DNA of 64,000 nucleotides, taken from positions 186,001 to 250,000 of the forward strand of contig CACSKA010000003.1 of NCBI GenBank assembly GCA_902706205.1, in the 5' to 3' direction. Numbering within the stretch: the stretch's first letter is position 1; each line of letters starts with the position of its first letter. The notes below the pieces were generated by a model. It made no database searches. It was not told the DNA's origin and was given only the letters and a program-made list of their open reading frames with translations. This DNA comes from Chryseobacterium sp. 18061. GTDB lineage: Bacteria; Pseudomonadota; Gammaproteobacteria; Enterobacterales; Enterobacteriaceae. The translations under genes and the position numbers were made by a program. Shown here in pieces: positions 58,323-64,000 of this stretch.

Positions 58323-59333
58323 ATGAGCACGATTGAAATGGTTAACGCCCCGCAGCAGCAACAATCTGGTCTGCTGCTGGACGTGAAAGATTTACGCGTA
58401 ACGTTTGCCACCGCAGACGGCGACGTGACGGCGGTAAATGATCTGAATTTCAGCCTGAGAGCAGGCGAAACGCTGGGGATCGTCGGTGAATCCGGTTCCG
58501 GTAAATCCCAGACCGCGTTTGCGCTGATGGGCTTGCTGGCGAAGAACGGCCGCATTGGCGGCGTCGCGTCTTTTAATGGCCGTCAGATCCTGAATCTACC
58601 GGAGAAAGAGCTTAACCGCCTGCGCGCCGAACAGATTTCGATGATTTTCCAGGATCCGATGACGTCCCTGAACCCGTACATGCGGGTGGGCGAGCAGCTG
58701 ATGGAAGTGCTGATGCTGCACAAAGGCATGGGCAAAGCCGAAGCATTTGAAGAGTCAGTGCGGATGCTGGATGCGGTAAAAATGCCGGAAGCGCGTAAGC
58801 GTATGCGCATGTACCCGCACGAGTTTTCTGGTGGTATGCGTCAGCGCGTGATGATCGCCATGGCGCTGCTGTGTCGGCCAAAACTTCTGATTGCGGATGA
58901 ACCGACGACCGCACTGGACGTAACTGTTCAGGCGCAAATCATGACCCTACTGAATGAGCTGAAAAGTGAATTCAACACCGCCATCATCATGATCACGCAC
59001 GATCTCGGCGTTGTGGCCGGGATCTGTGACAAAGTGCTGGTGATGTACGCTGGACGCACCATGGAATATGGCAACGCGCGCGACGTGTTTTATCACCCGG
59101 CGCACCCGTATTCAGTAGGGCTGCTTAACGCGGTGCCGCGTCTGGATGCGGAAGGTGAAGCGCTGTTAACCATTCCAGGCAACCCGCCAAACCTGATGCG
59201 TCTGCCGAAAGGCTGTCCGTTCCAGCCACGCTGCCCGCATGCGATGGAAATCTGCAATACGGCTCCGCCTCTGGAGGCGTTCGCGCCTGGCCGTTTACGC
59301 GCCTGCTTTAAACCGGTGGGGGATCTGGTATGA
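58323..59333 (+). CDS. oppD: Oligopeptide ABC transporter ATP-binding protein OppD
   Basis: A 336-residue ATPase with Walker A GESGSGKSQTA, signature FSGGMRQRVMIAMAL, Walker B LLIADEPTTALDV and H-loop MITHDLGVVAGI. The C-terminal oligopeptide/dipeptide extension has the Cys-rich GCPFQPRCPHAMEIC that binds an iron-sulphur cluster in relatives. It forms a heterodimer with OppF. The stop overlaps the oppF start by four bases. Confidence 0.98.
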   Translation: MSTIEMVNAPQQQQSGLLLDVKDLRVTFATADGDVTAVNDLNFSLRAGETLGIVGESGSGKSQTAFALMGLLAKNGRIGGVASFNGRQILNLPEKELNRLRAEQISMIFQDPMTSLNPYMRVGEQLMEVLMLHKGMGKAEAFEESVRMLDAVKMPEARKRMRMYPHEFSGGMRQRVMIAMALLCRPKLLIADEPTTALDVTVQAQIMTLLNELKSEFNTAIIMITHDLGVVAGICDKVLVMYAGRTMEYGNARDVFYHPAHPYSVGLLNAVPRLDAEGEALLTIPGNPPNLMRLPKGCPFQPRCPHAMEICNTAPPLEAFAPGRLRACFKPVGDLV

Positions 59334-60334
59334 ACGCCGTGACTGAAGATAAAAAAGTTCTGCTCGAAATTGCCGATCTGAAAGTGCACTTTGACATCAA
59401 AGACGGCAAACAGTGGTTCTGGCAGCCCTCGAAAACCCTTAAGGCGGTCGATGGCGTAACGCTGCGACTGTATGAAGGCGAAACGCTGGGTGTGGTCGGA
59501 GAATCTGGCTGTGGTAAATCGACCTTTGCCCGCGCCATCATCGGTCTGGTGAAAGCCACCGAAGGGCGTGTCGCTTGGCTAGGTAAAGATTTACTGGGCA
59601 TGAAACCGGACGAATGGCGCGCCGTGCGCAGCGATATTCAGATGATTTTCCAGGATCCGCTGGCTTCCCTGAATCCGCGTATGAATATCGGCGATATCAT
59701 CGCCGAGCCGCTGCGCACCTATCATCCGAAAATGCCTCGTCAGGAAGTCCGTGACCGCGTGAAGGCGATGATGATGAAAGTAGGCCTGCTGCCGAACCTC
59801 ATCAACCGTTACCCGCATGAGTTTTCCGGTGGTCAGTGTCAGCGTATCGGCATCGCACGTGCGTTGATTCTTGAGCCAAAACTGATTATCTGTGACGAGC
59901 CGGTTTCGGCGTTGGATGTGTCGATTCAGGCGCAGGTGGTAAACCTGCTCCAGCAGCTGCAACGTGAAATGGGCCTGTCGCTTATTTTCATCGCCCATGA
60001 TCTGGCGGTGGTAAAACACATCTCCGATCGTGTACTGGTAATGTATCTTGGCCATGCGGTAGAACTGGGCACCTACGATCAGGTTTACCACAATCCGCTG
60101 CACCCCTACACCAAAGCGCTGATGTCCGCGGTGCCCATTCCAGACCCGGATCTGGAAAAGAACAAAAAGATACAATTATTGGAAGGTGAGTTACCGTCAC
60201 CTATCAACCCGCCGTCAGGCTGCGTATTCCGCACCCGTTGCCCGATTGCCGGGCCGGAATGCGCGAAAACGCGACCGGTTCTGGAGGGTAGCTTCCGACA
60301 TGCCGTTTCCTGTCTGAAGGTGGACCCGCTATAA
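59330..60334 (+). CDS. oppF: Oligopeptide ABC transporter ATP-binding protein OppF
   Basis: A 334-residue ATPase with Walker A GESGCGKSTFA, signature FSGGQCQRIGIARAL, Walker B LIICDEPVSALDV and H-loop FIAHDLAVVKHI. The C-terminal extension includes GCVFRTRCPIAGPEC. It is the last gene of oppABCDF, and its start is coupled to oppD by ATGA overlap. A 45-base gap leads to a channel gene that may be read from the same transcript, since no terminator is seen between them. Confidence 0.98.
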   Translation: MNAVTEDKKVLLEIADLKVHFDIKDGKQWFWQPSKTLKAVDGVTLRLYEGETLGVVGESGCGKSTFARAIIGLVKATEGRVAWLGKDLLGMKPDEWRAVRSDIQMIFQDPLASLNPRMNIGDIIAEPLRTYHPKMPRQEVRDRVKAMMMKVGLLPNLINRYPHEFSGGQCQRIGIARALILEPKLIICDEPVSALDVSIQAQVVNLLQQLQREMGLSLIFIAHDLAVVKHISDRVLVMYLGHAVELGTYDQVYHNPLHPYTKALMSAVPIPDPDLEKNKKIQLLEGELPSPINPPSGCVFRTRCPIAGPECAKTRPVLEGSFRHAVSCLKVDPL

Positions 60335-60379
60335 TCTCCCGGGTTGACAAATGTCAGCCCTTTTTATTGTGAGGTTATT

Positions 60380-61222
60380 GTGCCCGTCGCCCCGGTTTCA
60401 CTCCGTCAGCGTCTTTACCGCATTCTGTTTGATCAAAGTACCCGCTGCGGACGTCGCGTCGAGGCGTTGTGCGGTTTTTTTGCGCTATTCAGCGTCATGA
60501 TTATTTTTATCGAATCGGCATTGGATTCTCATTACCATCTGACTTTCGATCAGTGGCACACCTTTGTCTATCTGGAACTGCTCATCACTGCGGTATTTAC
60601 CGTTGAGTATTTTCTTCGAGTGCTGTGCTGGCCGCAGCCCGCGAAATATGTATTCAGCTTTTGGGGAATAATCGATTTAATCACCGTGCTGCCGATGTAT
60701 GTTCTTTGGCTATGGCCGGAAATAAGCGTGAATTATGTTTTCGCCTGGCGGGCATTAAGGACCATTCGTATTCTGCGCGTGCTAAAGCTGTTGCGCTATA
60801 TGTCATCACTGCGGATCTTCTGGGTGGCGATTGTCAGCGCCCGACATCAGTTAATGGTGTTCTATTTCTTAATCGCGATTGTGATGGTGGTGTTCGGCTC
60901 GCTGATGTACGGCATTGAAGGCCCTGAGAACGGCTTTGTGACCTTAGGGGCGTCGGTGTACTGGGCGGTGGTAACCGCCACTACCGTGGGCTACGGCGAT
61001 ATTGCCCCACACACCGGTGTCGGGCGGTTTGTGGCGTCGCTTCTCATTTTGATTGGTTACTCGGTAATCGCCATTCCAACCGGGTTAATTACCACCCATA
61101 TGAGTAATGAGTTTCAGAATCGCCGTAGTGCCCGTGTGTGCGCTAAATGTCGGCATACAGGGCATGAAAAAAAAGCGAACTACTGCAGCATTTGTGGCAC
61201 GCCATTACCGGAAGGGAAATAA
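60380..61222 (+). CDS. Voltage-gated-type potassium channel with C-terminal zinc ribbon
   Basis: A 280-residue six-helix ion transporter. The S4 voltage-sensor-like helix has regularly spaced arginines (FAWRALRTIRILRVLKLLR), and the pore has the K+ selectivity filter TTVGYGD (residues 201-207). After the last helix the cytosolic tail carries two Cys pairs (CAKC...CSIC) that form a double zinc ribbon. The start is a GTG at 60380 with GAGG upstream; the frame is open for 12 more codons. It sits 45 bases after oppF. E. coli has the unrelated, RCK-containing kch gene in this neighbourhood instead. Confidence 0.9.
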   Translation: MPVAPVSLRQRLYRILFDQSTRCGRRVEALCGFFALFSVMIIFIESALDSHYHLTFDQWHTFVYLELLITAVFTVEYFLRVLCWPQPAKYVFSFWGIIDLITVLPMYVLWLWPEISVNYVFAWRALRTIRILRVLKLLRYMSSLRIFWVAIVSARHQLMVFYFLIAIVMVVFGSLMYGIEGPENGFVTLGASVYWAVVTATTVGYGDIAPHTGVGRFVASLLILIGYSVIAIPTGLITTHMSNEFQNRRSARVCAKCRHTGHEKKANYCSICGTPLPEGK

Positions 61223-61224
61223 AA

Positions 61225-61244
61225 AAGGCTGCGTAAGCAGCCTT
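61225..61244. terminator. Terminator between the channel gene and yciU
   Basis: Stem AAGGCTGC/GCAGCCTT with GTAA loop. On the minus strand a TTTTTTA run follows, so it chiefly ends yciU; the plus-strand side has a weaker TTATATTG. Confidence 0.85.
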
Positions 61245-61264
61245 ATATTGTTCATATTCTGCGA

Positions 61265-63089
<1,825 letters not shown>

Positions 63090-63226
63090 AAAAAATCCTT
63101 TTGAAAGCCTGTCGTTAAGAGTTTACGCGTACGGATTCATCTGGCAAATAAAAACAGGCGGCAAAAGACTGGTCAGCCGGGCGCAAGGGTTTATAATGTT
63201 CGCTCTTTCATCTCTGAGATGTTGAA

Positions 63227-63400
63227 ATGAAGCGTAGCAGAAACGAAGTGGGGCGCTGGCGGATGCTGAGACAAGCCAGCCGTCGCAAAGCGCGTTGGCT
63301 GGAAGCCCAGTCGCGTCGCAACATGCGTATCCACTCAATCAGAAAATGTTTGGGCGCGCGGCAGCGAAATTCACTGCTCTTCGCAATCTACGAATTCTGA
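63227..63400 (+). CDS. yciY: Small basic protein YciY
   Basis: A 57-residue Arg-rich protein, MKRSRNEVGRWRMLRQASRR..., ending NSLLFAIYEF, matching E. coli YciY closely in length and sequence. More than a fifth of its residues are arginine. No function is known; basic character suggests nucleic-acid or ribosome contact. It is followed by a terminator shared with yciI. Confidence 0.95.
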   Translation: MKRSRNEVGRWRMLRQASRRKARWLEAQSRRNMRIHSIRKCLGARQRNSLLFAIYEF

Positions 63401-63410
63401 TAACAAAAAA

Positions 63411-63430
63411 AGGCACCGCATGCGGTGCCT
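63411..63430. terminator. Bidirectional terminator between yciY and yciI
   Basis: Perfect stem AGGCACCGCA/TGCGGTGCCT, with CTTGTTTTTT on the plus side and TTTTTTGTTA on the minus side. Confidence 0.9.
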
Positions 63431-63448
63431 CTTGTTTTTTGGGTTTTA

Positions 63449-63745
63449 TCAGAACACTTTCTTGTACGGACGCACTCTCACATTACCGTACACCGCCGCC
63501 GCAACGTACGGATCGGCTTCAGCCCAGGCCTGTGCCGCTTCCAGCGACTCAAACTCTGCAATCACCGTCGAACCGCTAAAACCGGCTGCGCCAGGATCGT
63601 TACTGTCCACAGCGGGCATTGGGCCTGCGGTCAGCAAACGGCCTTCGTCGTGCAGCAACTGCAGACGGGCAAGATGAGCAGGGCGGACCGACAAACGTTT
63701 TTCCAGAGAGTCGGCGACATCTTCAGCATAAATCACGTAAAGCAC
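63449..63745 (-). CDS. yciI: YciI family protein
   Basis: A 98-residue dimeric ferredoxin-like alpha-beta protein ([23 protein letters not shown] at the N-terminus, with the conserved His-Asp pair in [17 protein letters not shown]). The family fold resembles muconolactone isomerase and EthD-type proteins; the reaction is unknown. The start is a GTG at 63745 with AAGGAC seven bases upstream, giving the E. coli length. It is divergent from tonB. Confidence 0.95.
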   Translation of the reverse strand: MLYVIYAEDVADSLEKRLSVRPAHLARLQLLHDEGRLLTAGPMPAVDSNDPGAAGFSGSTVIAEFESLEAAQAWAEADPYVAAAVYGNVRVRPYKKVF

Positions 63746-63898
63746 GGGCACAGTCCTTATCGGTAAATAGTCGAAACACGTTATTTCAAAGCGCTGATGA
63801 CTGCAATGCAAAGATTCCTGGAGGCTTGGCAGATCGTGATAAGTGTGTTTTTTTTCGCCAACAGTGGCAGAAAGTTGACCGAAGATAAGATGGCTTAT

Positions 63899-63919
63899 TG
63901 AATATGATTGCTATTTGCA
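63899..63919. promoter_or_regulatory. Fur-type site in the tonB promoter
   Basis: TGAATATGATTGCTATTTGCA, together with the following TTTAAAATCGA, is nearly identical to the E. coli tonB promoter segment bound by Fur, and overlaps its expected core promoter 38-58 bases before the tonB ATG. Confidence 0.65.
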
Positions 63920-63956
63920 TTTAAAATCGAGGCATCATTTTTCAACTGCAGCGATT

Positions 63957-64000
63957 ATGACTTCAATGACCCTCGATATGCCTCGCCGTTTTCCGTGGCC
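63957..64000 (+). CDS. tonB: TonB energy-transducing protein, 5' end only
   Basis: Fourteen codons are visible, MTSMTLDMPRRFPW, matching the start of E. coli TonB (TLDLPRRFPWP); a second ATG three codons in is the classical start. TonB spans the periplasm, carrying proton-motive energy from ExbBD to outer-membrane siderophore and B12 receptors. Fur-type control is supported by the upstream site. The rest lies beyond the window. Confidence 0.9.
   Translation, partial: MTSMTLDMPRRFPW

Overview
The window is a 64 kb stretch of a chromosome from a member of the Enterobacteriaceae. Gene content and order across the middle and right (ychF-pth-ychH-dauA-prs-ispE-lolB | hemA-prfA-prmC-sirB1-kdsA | chaA-chaB-chaC ... 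narL-narX | narK-narGHJI | tyr tRNAs-purU-ychJ | rssA-rssB-galU | hns | tdk | adhE | ychE-oppABCDF ... yciU-clsA-yciY-yciI-tonB) follow the E. coli K-12 order around 27-28 min, and most proteins are near-identical to their E. coli counterparts. It is not E. coli: accessory genes differ, sirB2 is missing, kch is replaced by another channel, and ldr/rdl loci are absent between kdsA and chaA. The gene set fits an Enterobacter-, Lelliottia- or Klebsiella-like lineage, but the genus cannot be fixed from the sequence alone.

Left end (1-10.6 kb): an accessory sugar locus. Reading leftwards it encodes a complete CUT1 ABC importer (binding protein, two permeases, ATPase), a Gfo/Idh/MocA oxidoreductase with an extra cysteine cluster, a NagK-like ROK sugar kinase, an AgaR-like DeoR repressor and a tagatose-bisphosphate aldolase subunit (KbaZ/GatZ/AgaZ family) cut by the window edge. 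Divergent from it is a GH123-type (former DUF4091) beta-N-acetylgalactosaminidase-like protein without a signal peptide. Together they suggest import of a GalNAc-containing glycoside, hydrolysis in the cytosol, phosphorylation, and entry into the tagatose pathway.

Middle (10.9-31 kb): housekeeping genes for translation (pth, prfA, prmC, ychF), PRPP, isoprenoid, haem, KDO and lipoprotein sorting, then the cha cation genes. A more variable patch follows: a REP pair, a DUF1883 protein, a dCache chemoreceptor, ychN, a PEBP-family protein and the inverse autotransporter ychP.

Nitrate region (31-42.3 kb): the NarX/NarL two-component system, the NarK transporter and the NarGHJI nitrate reductase, with clear FNR boxes upstream of narK and narG. 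Between narI and the two tRNA-Tyr genes lies a relic made of the back half of an EamA transporter and the tail of an Lrp/AsnC regulator. It abuts 175-bp tandem repeats, each carrying the 3' end of tRNA-Tyr, as in the E. coli tyrT operon.

Right part (43.5-64 kb): purU, ychJ, rssAB, galU, hns, tdk, adhE, ychE, and the opp oligopeptide importer with an ERIC element in the region before oppA. Then come a voltage-gated-type K+ channel with a C-terminal zinc ribbon, yciU, clsA, yciY, yciI and the first codons of tonB behind a Fur-type site.
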